DNA of 64,000 bases from Sacculina carcini. Taxonomy: Eukaryota; Arthropoda; Thecostraca; Sacculinidae. The translations under genes and the position numbers were made by a program. The stretch spans positions 4,432,001 to 4,496,000 of the forward strand of contig OU696582.1 in the NCBI GenBank assembly GCA_916048095.2, in the 5' to 3' direction. Shown here piece after piece: positions 51,020 through 63,867 of the stretch (the first letter of the stretch is position 1; each line of letters begins with the position of its first letter). A model generated the notes under the pieces. It did no database searches, had not been told where the DNA came from, and saw nothing but the letters and a program-made list of their open reading frames with translations.

Positions 51020-52983
51020 TCTATCTATATAAAAGAGATCCTCTGTGTGTGTGTGTGTGTGTCTGTGTGTGTGTGTGTGTTCGACCCTCCTTGGTCCATT
51101 TTCTATCAGCTATTATTCGGCCACCACTCAGTCTACCCGCTAACAATTTATACCATCACGTTGGAAATTTTCTTGTCTACACTTTAGATTAAATTTTAAA
51201 TTTCAAAAATGAAATCAAAAAAAGTTATAGCGGTGAAAAGACAAAATGAACCCTGAAAAATGCGAAAATTGTGGTCAATGCTCTGCCATCTACTCCTCAT
51301 AAACCAGAAATGGTACAGCCAAACAGATTATACCACTGTGTAGAAAATTTTCTGTTCTACAAGATAGGTTATAATTCATATCCAAAAATAGAACATAAAA
51401 GATGTAAACATGACAAAATTTCAATCTATATTCAAAATTATATTTATACTCCACGCGTCCGATTTTCTATACTTTTTTCTCTATGTATCAAAAACTAATT
51501 ATCACACAACTAAATAAATAATACCATAATGCTGGGAATTTTGTTTGCTACAACACGGTATAATTTTTAATTTTCCAAAGTGTATTAAAAAAAAGTTACG
51601 GCGGTGTGAAGTCAAAATGACAAAGTCAAAAATGCAAAATTAGCACTGGAAACCGTGAATGTTTTGGTAAATATTCCCCTATCTATTCCTCATAAACCAG
51701 CAATGGTACAGCTATAAAAATTATACTATTGTGTAGATAATTTTGTGTTCTACAAGAAAAATTATAATTTATACCCACAAATGATACAAAAAATGTGTAA
51801 AATTGGCAAAATTGTCAAATACATCCAAAATTACACTTGATCACCGGGCGCCTAAATTAATTCATTTTCCTACCTATTTCTCAGGAACTATTTGTCACAC
51901 ATTAAAATAAATTATATCATCGTGCTGGAAATTGTATTTTTTTAAATGCGGTATAATTCTTAATTTTCCAAAGTGTATCTGAAGGAAGTGACGGCGGTGT
52001 AAAGTCAAAAGGACATATTGCCAATTTGACAGCTATTATGCGCACTTGCGATTACACAGGAATATACTACTGTGTAGAGAATTTTGTGTTCTACAAGAAA
52101 AGGTGTAATTTATACCCACAAATGATACAAAAAACGTGTAAAATTGGCAAAATTCTCAAATACATCCAAAATTACACTTGAACACCGGGTGACTACAATT
52201 TATTCATTTTTATACCCATTTCTCAGGAACTATTTGTCATACATTAAAATTAATTATACCATCGTGCTAGAAATTTTGTTTCCTACAGTACGGTATAATT
52301 ATTAATTTTCCAAAGTGTATCTGAACGAAGTTACGACGGTGTAAAGTCAAAATGTCATGTTGCCAATTTGACAGCTATTATGCGTACTTGCGATTACACA
52401 TGAATATACACTGATTAAATTTCACTGAAGTCCAATCACAATTTACGCACTTGCGATTACACAGGAATATACTACTGTGTAGAGAATTTTGTGTTCTACA
52501 AGATAAGCTATAATTTATACCCACAAATGATACAAAAAACGTGTAAAATTGGCAAAATTCTCAAATACATCCAAAATTACAATTGAACACCGGGCGACTA
52601 AAATTAATTCATTTTTCTACTATTTCTCAGTAACTATTTGTTACACATAAAAATAAATCATACCATCGTTCTAGAAATCTTTTCTTCTACAATACGGTAT
52701 TATTTGTAATTTTCCAAAGGGTATCTGAAGGAAGTTACGGCGGTGTAAAGTCAAAAGGACATATTGCCAATTTGACAGCTATTATGCGCACTTGCGATTA
52801 CACAGGAATATACACCGATTAAATTTCACTGAAGCCCAATCACAATTAAGAATGCATCATATTATCTCCAAGCATGGATGGTGTGGTTTTATTGCGTACA
52901 GTTTAATTAATGCTACACTCTACTGAATATAAAGGCTTTATTGTCCTCAATAACGTTCCGCACGACGGGCGGGTAAAATGCTA
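51020..52983 (+). mobile_element. Helitron body H13 (1,964 bp)
   Basis: Head TCTATCTATATAAAAGAG, (TG)n to about 51080. Half-repeat order as H5, including the 62-bp duplication in A3. Confidence 0.7.
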
Positions 52984-54722
52984 TTGGGAACAAAGTAAAC
53001 TACTGAATTTAACTGTGTAATTTAATTGGTTTAATTTCAAGTTGCATAAGCATAAGTTGCATAAGGATATGGGTTGCAATATCATGTAATGCCAACTTAT
53101 GCTGTTTTAGCGGAAGCATTAACCTGGAGTTATAGAGATGACAGAAGGTTGCATTGTTTTGATAGTGTTGTGGAAAAACATGTTTTCTAAATTGAAACAT
53201 AAATTTCACATTTAGACTTTTAGATTAGCTATAACTTTCCTTTGGGCTTGTTTTTCTTTTTCAATTTGCACTAATTTTTTTATGAATTAAATATTAATTA
53301 TATTTTATGAACTGTTCCGCACGACGGGCGAATTAAATAAATCTATAAAGAGTGGGTTTAAATGATAGCGAGGTATATGATATTTTGCTAGCAGTAAATA
53401 TTCTAGCGATAAAAGTAGAATAGCTCTTAAGCAAATGATTTTGGAGAATGATGTGAACCTTTGAATATATTTTGCGATCTGATGATATATGTATTAGGAA
53501 TACTACGTAGCAGAATATAGATTGCATAATATAATATCGGCTGTAATATCAAGGGCTGCATTATCGATGTAATCCAAAAAATAACAACTGTATGAATATG
53601 ATGCATTAGTGGAAGCATTAACCGGGAATTATGAGATAATATGATAATGGTGTAAAATTATATGGCATTATGCAACAAATGTGAATTTAGCTACCTTACA
53701 GTTTGGTCCCGATACTATATTGGCGGGTTGAGAGAAAAGTATTGGTGGGCCGCGTGTTTGGGACCCCTGGGGTAGATAATCTCAGTCTTCTGATTACAAA
53801 TTATGATCGCATCAGTATATTTTGTGATCACAAACTAATAAGTTAAATCACCTCAGACTAGGCTGAGAGCGGTCAAGATTGAATGGTTGGGTTGGGTTGG
53901 GTAGGTTTGACTCAGGTTATATTGGGTTTTAATGATAGCGGAAAATATATAAATTTTAACAATAAATATTATAGCGGTAAAAGTGAAATAGTACTTAAGC
54001 AAATGATATTGGGGAATGATGTTAAGTAATAAATATAGTTTGGAAACAGTCTGATGAAAAGATTTCATCATCTTTCATTGTTTGTTTCGTGTTTGTGTTC
54101 TGAATTATACCACACGACGGGCAGATTTATATATCAGGCGGGTTGAGGGATAATATTTGTCAAAATAAGAACAAAAATATTCACATTTAGACTTTTCTAT
54201 TGGTTAAGATATATATAGGTTACATTTTTTGCTTTTCAATGTGTATTCATTATATTTTATGGATTTGATATGAATTTTATTGTATGAATTGTTCCGCACG
54301 ACGGGTGGGTTTAAAAAAGTGTTTTTAGATCATTTTTTCAAATGGTTCATTTAAAAAAAGTTTTTTTTTTTTTAAATAAAAATGTTCCGCGGGCAGCAAC
54401 TATAGACAATAGAACGTTCAATTTACCCTGTAGAATTAATCCATACACAAAACCAATGGATTTGACTTCAAGATGCAGAACGGATCGTGTTCGAGTTCTG
54501 AATTATTCAGCACGACGGGCGGGTTTAAAAATGACTCAGGCGGACTGAGGGGAAATATTGTGTCGAAATAAAAATAATTAAACTTATAATTTTCAATTGA
54601 TTAATATTTTTATGAGTGTACCCTATTTCATTTTTATTTTTCCATATTTTTTTATGAATTGAATATGAATTGAATATGAATTGTTATGAATTGCTCCGCA
54701 CAACGGGCGGGTTTTAATGCTA
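52984..54722 (+). repeat. Spacer block, full form with private changes
   Basis: Carries several changes not seen elsewhere: CCTTTGGGCTTG near 53238, GAATTAAATATTAATTA near 53284, AATAAATCTATAAAG near 53336 and TATATGGCATTATG near 53661. It has drifted longer or escaped homogenisation. Confidence 0.65.
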
Positions 54723-55182
54723 TATATATACATAAAGAAGAAATTATCTGTCTGTCTGTGTATGTATGCTTGAATATGAGGTGACATAATTGCGCTGGCT
54801 CATGGTTCGCTGGTTCAATTATCAGGGGCTTCAAACGCAAACGAAGCGATGGCTCATTTTTATGAAATAAAAATGTCCCGCGGGCAGCAATAAAACGTTC
54901 AATTTCACCGTATAGAATGAATTCATATACAAAACTAATGGATTTGACTTCAAGAACCAGAACGGATGGTGTTCGAGTTCTGAATTTTTCCTCACGTCGG
55001 GCGGGTTTAAATATGAGGCGGGTTGAGTGAAAATATTTTGTCAAAATAAAATTAAAAATAATGAAATTTAGACTTTTTAATTGATTAAGGTCTTCATGAG
55101 TTTGCCTTATTTATTTTTAATTTGCAATATTTTTATGAATTGTTCCGCACAACGGGCGGGTTTTAATGCGGTTTTAATGCTA
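54723..55182 (+). mobile_element. Short element f (copy 21)
   Basis: Single f element of the CAATTATCAG class ending at CTA 55180-55182, two bases before TC at 55185. Confidence 0.55.
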
Positions 55183-55184
55183 TA

Positions 55185-57084
55185 TCTATATATATAAAAG
55201 AGATCCTCTGTGTGTGTGTGTGTGTGTCTGTGTGTGTGTGTGTTCGACCCTCCTTGGTCCATTTTCTATCAGCTATTATTCGGCCACCACTTAGCCTACC
55301 CGCTAACAATTTATACCATCACGTTGGAAATTTACTTGTCTACACTTTAGATTAAATTTTAAATTTCAAAAATGAAATCAAAAAAAGTTATAGCGGTGAA
55401 AAGACAAAATGAACCCTGAAAAATGCGAAAATTGTGGTCAATGCTCTGCCATCTACTCCTCATAAACCAGAAATGGTACAGCCAAACAGATTATACCACT
55501 GTGTAGAGAATTTTCTGTTCTACAAGATAGGTTATAATTCATATCCAAAAATAGAACATAAAAGATGTAAACATGACAAAATTTCAATCTATATTCAAAA
55601 TTATATTTATACTCCACGCGTCCGATTTTCTATACTTTTTTCGCTATGTATCAAAAACTAATTATCACACAACTAAATAAATAATACCATCATGCTGGGA
55701 ATTTTGTTTGCTACAACACGGTATAATTTTTAATTTTCCAAAGTGTATTGAAAAAAAGTTACGGCGGTGTGAAGTCAAAATGACAAAGTCAAAAATGCAA
55801 AATTAGCACTGGAAACCGTGAATGTTTTGGTAAATATTCCCCTATCTATTCCTCATAAACCAGCAATGGTACAGCTATAAAAATTATACTATTGTGTAGA
55901 TAATTTTGTGTTCTACAAGAAAAATTATAATTTATACCCACAAATGATACAAAAAATGTGTAAAATTGGCAAAATTGTCAAATACATCCAAAATTACACT
56001 TGATCATCGGGCGCCTAAATTAATTCATTTTTCTACCTATTTCTCAGGAACTATTTGTCACACATTAAAATAAATTATATCATCGTGCTGGAAATTGTAT
56101 TTTTTTTAAATGCGGTATAATTCTTAATTTTCCAAAGTGTATCTGAAGGAAGTTACGGCGGTGTAAATTCAAATGGACATATTGCCAATTTGACAGCTAT
56201 TATGCGCACTTGCGATTACACAGGAATATACTAATGTGTAGAGAATTTTGTGTTCTACAAGAAAATGTATAATTTATACCCACAAATGATACAAAAAACG
56301 TGTAAAATTGGCAAAATTCTCAAATACATCCAAAATTACACTTGAACACCGGGTGACTAAAATTAATTCATTTTTCTACCCATTTCTCAGGAACTGTTTG
56401 TCATAAATTAAAATTAATTATACCATCGTGCTAGAAATTTTGTTTTCTACAATACGGTATAATTTTTAATTTTCCAAAGTGTATCTGAAGGAAGTTACGG
56501 CGGTGTAAAGTCAAATTGTCATGTTGCCAATTTGACAGCTATTATGCGCACTTGCGATTACACAGGAATATACTACTGTGTAGATAATTTTGTGTTCTAC
56601 AAGATAAGCTATAATTTATACCCACAAATGATACAAAAAACGTGTAAAATTGGCAAAATTCTCAAATACATCCAAAATTTCACTTGAACACCGGCCGAAT
56701 AAAATTAATTAATTTTTCTACTATTTCTCAGTAACTATTTGTTAAACATAAAAATAAATTATACCATCGTGCTAGAAATCTTGTTTTCTACAATACGGTA
56801 TAATTTGTAATTTTACAAAGTGTATCTGAATGAAGTTACGGCGGTGTAAAGTCAAATTATCATGTTGCCAATTTGACAGCTATTATGCGCACTTGCGATT
56901 ACACAGGAATATACACCGATTAAATTTCACTGAAGCCCAATCACAATTAAGAATGCATCATATTATCTCCAAGCATGGATGGTGTGGTTTTATTGCGTAC
57001 AGTTTAATTAATGCTACACTCTACTGAATATAAAGGCTTTATTGTCCTCAATAACGTTCCGCACGACGGGCGGGTAAAATGCTA
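55185..57084 (+). mobile_element. Helitron body H14 (1,900 bp)
   Basis: A/B series as in H6 but with its last pair altered: ACCGGCCGAATAAAAT replaces the usual ACCGGGCGACTAAAAT near 56690, and TTTTACAAAGTG replaces TTTTCCAAAGTG. The altered pair recurs in the next copy and in the body at 60574, marking a recent shared origin. Confidence 0.7.
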
Positions 57085-57401
57085 TTGGGAACAAAGTAAA
57101 CTACTGAATTTAACTGTGTAATTTAATTGGTTTAATTTCAAGTTGCATAAGCATAAGTTGCATAAGGATATGGGTTGCAATATCATGTAATGCCAACTTA
57201 TGCTGTTTTAGCGGAAGCATTAACCTGGAATTATAGAGATGACAGAAGGCTGCATTGTTTTGATAGTGTTGTGGAAAAACATGTTTTCTAAATTGAAACA
57301 TAAATTTCACATTTAGACTTTTAGATTAGCTATAACTTTCCTGTGCGTTTGTTTTTCTTTTTCAATTTGCACTAATTTTTTTATGAATTAATATGAATCC
57401 T
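56113..57401 (+). repeat. 1,289-bp tandem duplication, copy 1
   Basis: The copy begins at CGGTATAATTC in an A half-repeat and runs through the tail of H14 and the first 300 bases of the spacer. Its right end is an abrupt joint near 57385-57401, where TTATGAATTAATATGAATC leads into the start of the second copy. Confidence 0.85.
57085..57401 (+). repeat. Truncated spacer fragment
   Basis: Only the first 300 bases of the spacer are present before it switches to an A half-repeat. The short AATATGAATCC at the joint matches neither parent exactly and may be filler. Confidence 0.7.
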
Positions 57402-58373
57402 CGGTATAATTCTTAATTTTCCAAAGTGTATCTGAAGGAAGTTACGGCGGTGTAAAGTCAAATGGACATATTGCCAATTTGACAGCTATTATGCGCACTT
57501 GCGATTACACAGGAATATACTAATGTGTAGAGAATTTTGTGTTCTACAAGAAAATGTATAATTTATACCCACAAATGATACAAAAAACGTGTAAAATTGG
57601 CAAAATTCTCAAATACATCCAAAATTACACTTGAACACCGGGTGACTAAAATTAATTCATTTTTCTACCCATTTCTCAGGAACTGTTTGTCATAAATTAA
57701 AATTAATTATACCATCGTGCTAGAAATTTTGTTTTCTACAATACGGTATAATTTTTAATTTTCCAAAGTGTATCTGAAGGAAGTTACGGCGGTGTAAAGT
57801 CAAATTGTCATGTTGCCAATTTGACAGCTATTATGCGCACTTGCGATTACACAGGAATATACTACTGTGTAGATAATTTTGTGTTCTACAAGATAAGCTA
57901 TAATTTATACCCACAAATGATACAAAAAACGTGTAAAATTGGCAAAATTCTCAAATACATCCAAAATTTCACTTGAACACCGGCCGAATAAAATAAATTA
58001 ATTTTTCTACTATTTCTCAGTAACTATTTGTTAAACATAAAAATAAATTATACCATCGTGCTAGAAATCTTGTTTTCTACAATACGGTATAATTTGTAAT
58101 TTTACAAAGTGTATCTGAATGAAGTTACGGCGGTGTAAAGTCAAATTATCATGTTGCCAATTTGACAGCTATTATGCGCACTTGCGATTACACAGGAATA
58201 TACACCGATTAAATTTCACTGAAGCCCAATCACAATTAAGAATGCATCATATTATCTCCAAGCATGGATGGTGTGGTTTTATTGCGTACAGTTTAATTAA
58301 TGCTACACTCTACTGAATATAAAGGCTTTGTTGTCCTCAATAACGTTCCGCACGACGGGCGGGTAAAATGCTA
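57402..58373 (+). mobile_element. Headless Helitron body fragment
   Basis: The fragment enters in the middle of an A half-repeat and has no TC head. It includes two A/B steps and the complete tail with hairpin and CTA at 58371-58373. It arose by duplication rather than insertion. Confidence 0.65.
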
Positions 58374-58690
58374 TTGGGAACAAAGTAAACTACTGAATTT
58401 AACTGTGTAATTTAATTGGTTTAATTTCAAGTTGCATAAGCATAAGTTGCATAAGGATATGGGTTGCAATATCATGTAATGCCAACTTATGCTGTTTTAG
58501 CGGAAGCATTAACCTGGAATTATAGAGATGACAGAAGGTTGCATTGTTTTGATAGTGTTGTGGAAAAACATGTTTTCTAAATTGAAACATAAATTTCACA
58601 TTTAGACTTTTAGATTAGCTATAACTTTCCTGTGCGTTTGTTTTTCTTTTTCAATTTGCACTAATTTTTTTATGAATTGAATATTAATTA
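57402..58690 (+). repeat. 1,289-bp tandem duplication, copy 2
   Basis: Repeats 56113-57401 with a few substitutions (GTAAAGTCAAATGG for GTAAATTCAAATGG, AAATAAATTAATT for AAATTAATTAATT, GGCTTTGTTG for GGCTTTATTG), then continues into a complete spacer. Confidence 0.85.
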
Positions 58691-60111
58691 TATTTTATGA
58701 ACTGTTCCGCACGACGGGCGAATTAAATGTATCTATAAAGAGTGGGTTTAAATGATAGCGAGGTATATGATATTTTGCTAGCAGTAAATATTCTAGCGAT
58801 AAAAGTAGAATAGCTCTTAAGCAAATGATTTTGGAGAATGATGTGAACCTTTAAATATATTTTGCGATCTGATGATATATGTATTAGGAATAATACGTAG
58901 CAGAATATAGATTGCATAATATAATATCGGCTGTAATATCAAGGGCTGCATTATCGATGTAATCCAAAAAATAACAACTGTATGAATATGATGCATTAGT
59001 GGAAGCATTAACCGGGAATTATGAGATAATATGATAATGGTGTAAAATTATATCGCATTATGCAACAAATGTGAATTTAGCTACCTTACAGTTTGGTCCC
59101 GATACTATATTGGCGGGTTGAGAGAAAAGTATTGGTGGGCCGCGTGTTTGGGACCCCTGGGGTAGATAATCTCAGTCTTCTGATTACAAATTATGATCGC
59201 ATCAGTATATTTTGTGATCACAAACTAATAAGTTAAATCACCTCAGACTAGGCTGAGAGCGGTCAAGATTGAATGGTTGGGTTGGGTTGGGTAGGTTTGA
59301 CTCAGGTTATATTGGGTTTTAATGATAGCGGAAAATATATAAATTTTAACAATAAATATTATAGCGGTAAAAGTGAAATAGTACTTAAGCAAATGATATT
59401 GGGGAATGATGTTAAGTAATAAATATAGTTTGGAAACAGTCTGATGAAAAGATTTCATCATCTTTCATTGTTTGTTTCGTGTTTGTGTTCTGAATTATAC
59501 CACACGGCGGGCAGATTTATATATCAGGCGGTTGAGGGATAATATTTGTCCAAATAAGAACAAAAATATTCACATTTAGACTTTTCTATTGGTTAAGATA
59601 TTTATAGGTTACATTTTTTGGTTTTCAATTTATATTCATTATATTTTATGGATTTGATATGAATTTTATTGTATGAATTGTTCCGCACGACGGGTGGGTT
59701 TAAAAAAGTGTTTTTAGATCATTTTTTCAAATGGTTCATTTAAAAAAAGGTTTTTTTTTTATAAATAAAAATGTTCCGCGGGCAGCAACTATAGACAATA
59801 GAACGTTCAATTTACCCTGTAGAATTAATCCATACACAAAACCAATGGATTTGACTTCAAGATGCAGAACGGATCGTGTTCGAGTTCTGAATTATTCAGC
59901 ACGACGGGCGGGTTTAAAAATGACTCAGGCGGACTGAGGGGAAATATTGTGTCGAAATAAAAATAATTAAACTTATAATTTTCAATTGATTAATATTTTT
60001 ATGAGTGTACCCTATTTCATTTTTATTTTTCCATATTTTTTTATGAATTGAATATGAATTGAATATGAATTGTTATGAATTGCTCCGCACAACGGGCGGG
60101 TTTTAATGCTA
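58374..60111 (+). repeat. Spacer block, CACGGCGGG variant
   Basis: Same three diagnostic changes as the 34-46 kb spacers near 59505, but the ordinary CGACGGGTGGG hairpin near 59690, so it is a mosaic of two spacer classes. The T-run ends ATAAATAAAAATG. Confidence 0.65.
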
Positions 60112-60571
60112 TATATATACATAAAGAAGAAATTATCTGTCTGTCTGTGTATGTATGCTTGAATATGAGGTGACATAATTGCGCTGGCTCATGGTTCGCT
60201 GGTTCAATTATCAGGGGCTTCAAACGCAAACGAAGCGATGGCTCATTTTTATGAAATAAAAATGTCCCGCGGGCAGCAATAAAACGTTCAATTTCACCGT
60301 ATAGAATGAATTCATATACAAAACTAATGGATTTGACTTCAAGAACCAGAACGGATGGTGTTCGAGTTCTGAATTTTTCCTCACGTCGGGCGGGTTTAAA
60401 TATGAGGCGGGTTGAGTGAAAATATTTTGTCAAAATAAAATTAAAAATAATGAAATTTAGACTTTTTAATTGATTAAGGTCTTCATGAGTTTGCCTTATT
60501 TATTTTTAATTTGCAATATTTTTATGAATTGTTCCGCACAACGGGCGGGTTTTAATGCGGTTTTAATGCTA
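60112..60571 (+). mobile_element. Short element f (copy 22)
   Basis: Single f element of the CAATTATCAG class, ending two bases before TC at 60574. Confidence 0.55.
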
Positions 60572-60573
60572 TA

Positions 60574-62129
60574 TCTATATATATAAAAGAGATCCTCTGT
60601 GTGTGTGTGTGTGTGTCTGTGTGTGTGTGTGTTCGACCCTCCTTGGTCCATTTTCTATCAGCTATTATTCGGCCACCACTCAGTCTACCCGCTAACAATT
60701 TATACCATCACGTTGGAAATTGTCTTGTCTACACTTTAGATTAAATTTTAAATTTCAAAAATGAAATCAAAAAAAGTTATAGCGGTGAAAAGACAAAATG
60801 AACCCTGAAAAATGCGAAAATTGTGGTCAATGCTCTGCCATCTACTCCTCATAAACCAGAAATGGTACAGCCAAACAGATTATACCACTGTGTAGAGAAT
60901 TTTCTGTTCTACAAGATAGGTTATAATTCATATCCAAAAATAGAACATAAAAGATGTAAACATGACAAAATTTCAATCTATATTCAAAATTATATTTATA
61001 CTCCACGCGTCCGATTTTCTATACTTTTTTCGCTATGTATCAAAAACTAATTATCACACAACTAAATAAATAATACCATCATGCTGGGAATTTTGTTTGC
61101 TACAACACGGTATAATTTTTAATTTTCCAAAGTGTATTGAAAAAAGTTACGGCGGTGTGAAGTCAAAATGACAAAGTCAAAAATGCAAAATTAGCACTGG
61201 AAACCGTGAATGTTTTGGTAAATATTCCCCTATCTATTCCTCATAAACCAGCAATGGTACAGCTATAAAAATTATACTATTGTGTAGATAATTTTGTGTT
61301 CTACAAGCAAAATTATAATTTATACCCACAAATGATACAAAAAATGTGTAAAATTGGCAAAATTGTCAAATACATCCAAAATTACACTTGATCACCGGGC
61401 GCCTAAATTAATTCATTTTTCTACCTATTTCTCAGGAACTATTTGTCACACATTAAAATAAATTATATCATCGTGCTGGAAATTGTATTTTTTTAAATGC
61501 GGTATAATTCTTAATTTTCCAAAGTGTATCTGAAGGAAGTTACGGCGGTGTAAATTCAAATGGACATATTGCCAATTTGACAGCTATTATGCGCACTTGC
61601 GATTACACAGGAATATACTACTGTGTAGATAATTTTGTGTTCTACAAGATAAGCTATAATTTATACCCACAAATGATACAAAAAACGTGTAAAATTGGCA
61701 AAATTCTCAAATACATCCAAAATTTCACTTGAACACCGGCCGAATAAAATAAATTAATTTTTCTACTATTTCTCAGTAACTATTTGTTAAACATAAAAAT
61801 AAATTATACCATCGTGCTAGAAATCTTGTTTTCTACAATACGGTATAATTTGTAATTTTACAAAGTGTATCTGAATGAAGTTACGGCGGTGTAAAGTCAA
61901 ATTATCATGTTGCCAATTTGACAGCTATTATGCGCACTTGCGATTACACAGGAATATACACCGATTAAATTTCACTGAAGCCCAATCACAATTAAGAATG
62001 CATCATATTATCTCCAAGCATGGATGGTGTGGTTTTATTGCGTACAGTTTAATTAATGCTACACTCTACTGAATATAAAGGCTTTGTTGTCCTCAATAAC
62101 GTTCCGCACGACGGGCGGGTAAAATGCTA
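60574..62129 (+). mobile_element. Helitron body H15 (1,556 bp)
   Basis: Half-repeats A0 B0 A1 B1 A2, then the altered last B and A (GGCCGAATAAAAT) and tail: one A/B pair fewer than H14. The switch from the A2 of the H14 type to the altered B lies near 61615. It has the same pair number as H4, reached independently. Confidence 0.7.
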
Positions 62130-63867
62130 TTGGGAACAAAGTAAACTACTGAATTTAACTGTGTAATTTAATTGGTTTAATTTCAAGTTGCATAAGCATA
62201 AGTTGCATAAGGATATGGGTTGCAATATCATGTAATGCCAACTTATGCTGTTTTAGCGGAAGCATTAACCTGGAATTATAGAGATGACAGAAGGTTGCAT
62301 TGTTTTGATAGTGTTGTGGAAAAACATGTTTTCTAAATTGAAACATAAATTTCACATTTAGACTTTTAGATTAGCTATAACTTTCCTGTGCGTTTGTTTT
62401 TCTTTTTCAATTTGCACTAATTTTTTTATGAATTGAATATTAATTATATTTTATGAACTGTTCCGCACGACGGGCGAATTAAATGTATCTATAAAGAGTG
62501 GGTTTAAATGATAGCGAGGTATATGATATTTTGCTAGCAGTAAATATTCTAGCGATAAAAGTAGAATAGCTCTTAAGCAAATGATTTTGGAGAATGATGT
62601 GAACCTTTAAATATATTTTGCGATCTGATGATATATGTATTAGGAATAATACGTAGCAGAATATAGATTGCATAATATAATATCGGCTGTAATATCAAGG
62701 GCTGCATTATCGATGTAATCCAAAAAATAACAACTGTATGAATATGATGCATTAGTGGAAGCATTAACCGGGAATTATGAGATAATATGATAATGGTGTA
62801 AAATTATATCGCATTATGCAACAAATGTGAATTTAGCTACCTTACAGTTTGGTCCCGATACTATATTGGCGGGTTGAGAGAAAAGTATTGGTGGGCCGCG
62901 TGTTTGGGACCCCTGGGGTAGATAATCTCAGTCTTCTGATTACAAATTATGATCGCATCAGTATATTTTGTGATCACAAACTAATAAGTTAAATCACCTC
63001 AGACTAGGCTGAGAGCGGTCAAGATTGAATGGTTGGGTTGGGTTGGGTAGGTTTGACTCAGGTTATATTGGGTTTTAATGATAGCGGAAAATATATAAAT
63101 TTTAACAATAAATATTATAGCGGTAAAAGTGAAATAGTACTTAAGCAAATGATATTGGGGAATGATGTTAAGTAATAAATATAGTTTGGAAACAGTCTGA
63201 TGAAAAGATTTCATCATCTTTCATTGTTTGTTTCGTGTTTGTGTTCTGAATTATACCACACGGCGGGCAGATTTATATATCAGGCGGTTGAGGGATAATA
63301 TTTGTCCAAATAAGAACAAAAATATTCACATTTAGACTTTTCTATTGGTTAAGATATTTATAGGTTACATTTTTTGGTTTTCAATTTATATTCATTATAT
63401 TTTATGGATTTGATATGAATTTTATTGTATGAATTGTTCCGCACGACGGGTGGGTTTAAAAAAGTGTTTTTAGATCATTTTTTCAAATGGTTCATTTAAA
63501 AAAAGGTTTTTTTTTTATAAATAAAAATGTTCCGCGGGCAGCAACTATAGACAATAGAACGTTCAATTTACCCTGTAGAATTAATCCATACACAAAACCA
63601 ATGGATTTGACTTCAAGATGCAGAACGGATCGTGTTCGAGTTCTGAATTATTCAGCACGACGGGCGGGTTTAAAAATGACTCAGGCGGACTGAGGGGAAA
63701 TATTGTGTCGAAATAAAAATAATTAAACTTATAATTTTCAATTGATTAATATTTTTATGAGTGTACCCTATTTCATTTTTATTTTTCCATATTTTTTTAT
63801 GAATTGAATATGAATTGAATATGAATTGTTATGAATTGCTCCGCACAACGGGCGGGTTTTAATGCTA
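62130..63867 (+). repeat. Spacer block, CACGGCGGG variant
   Basis: Matches 58374-60111 at an offset of 3,756 bp; no difference was noticed. This makes a 3,756-bp period at the right end of the window. Confidence 0.65.
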
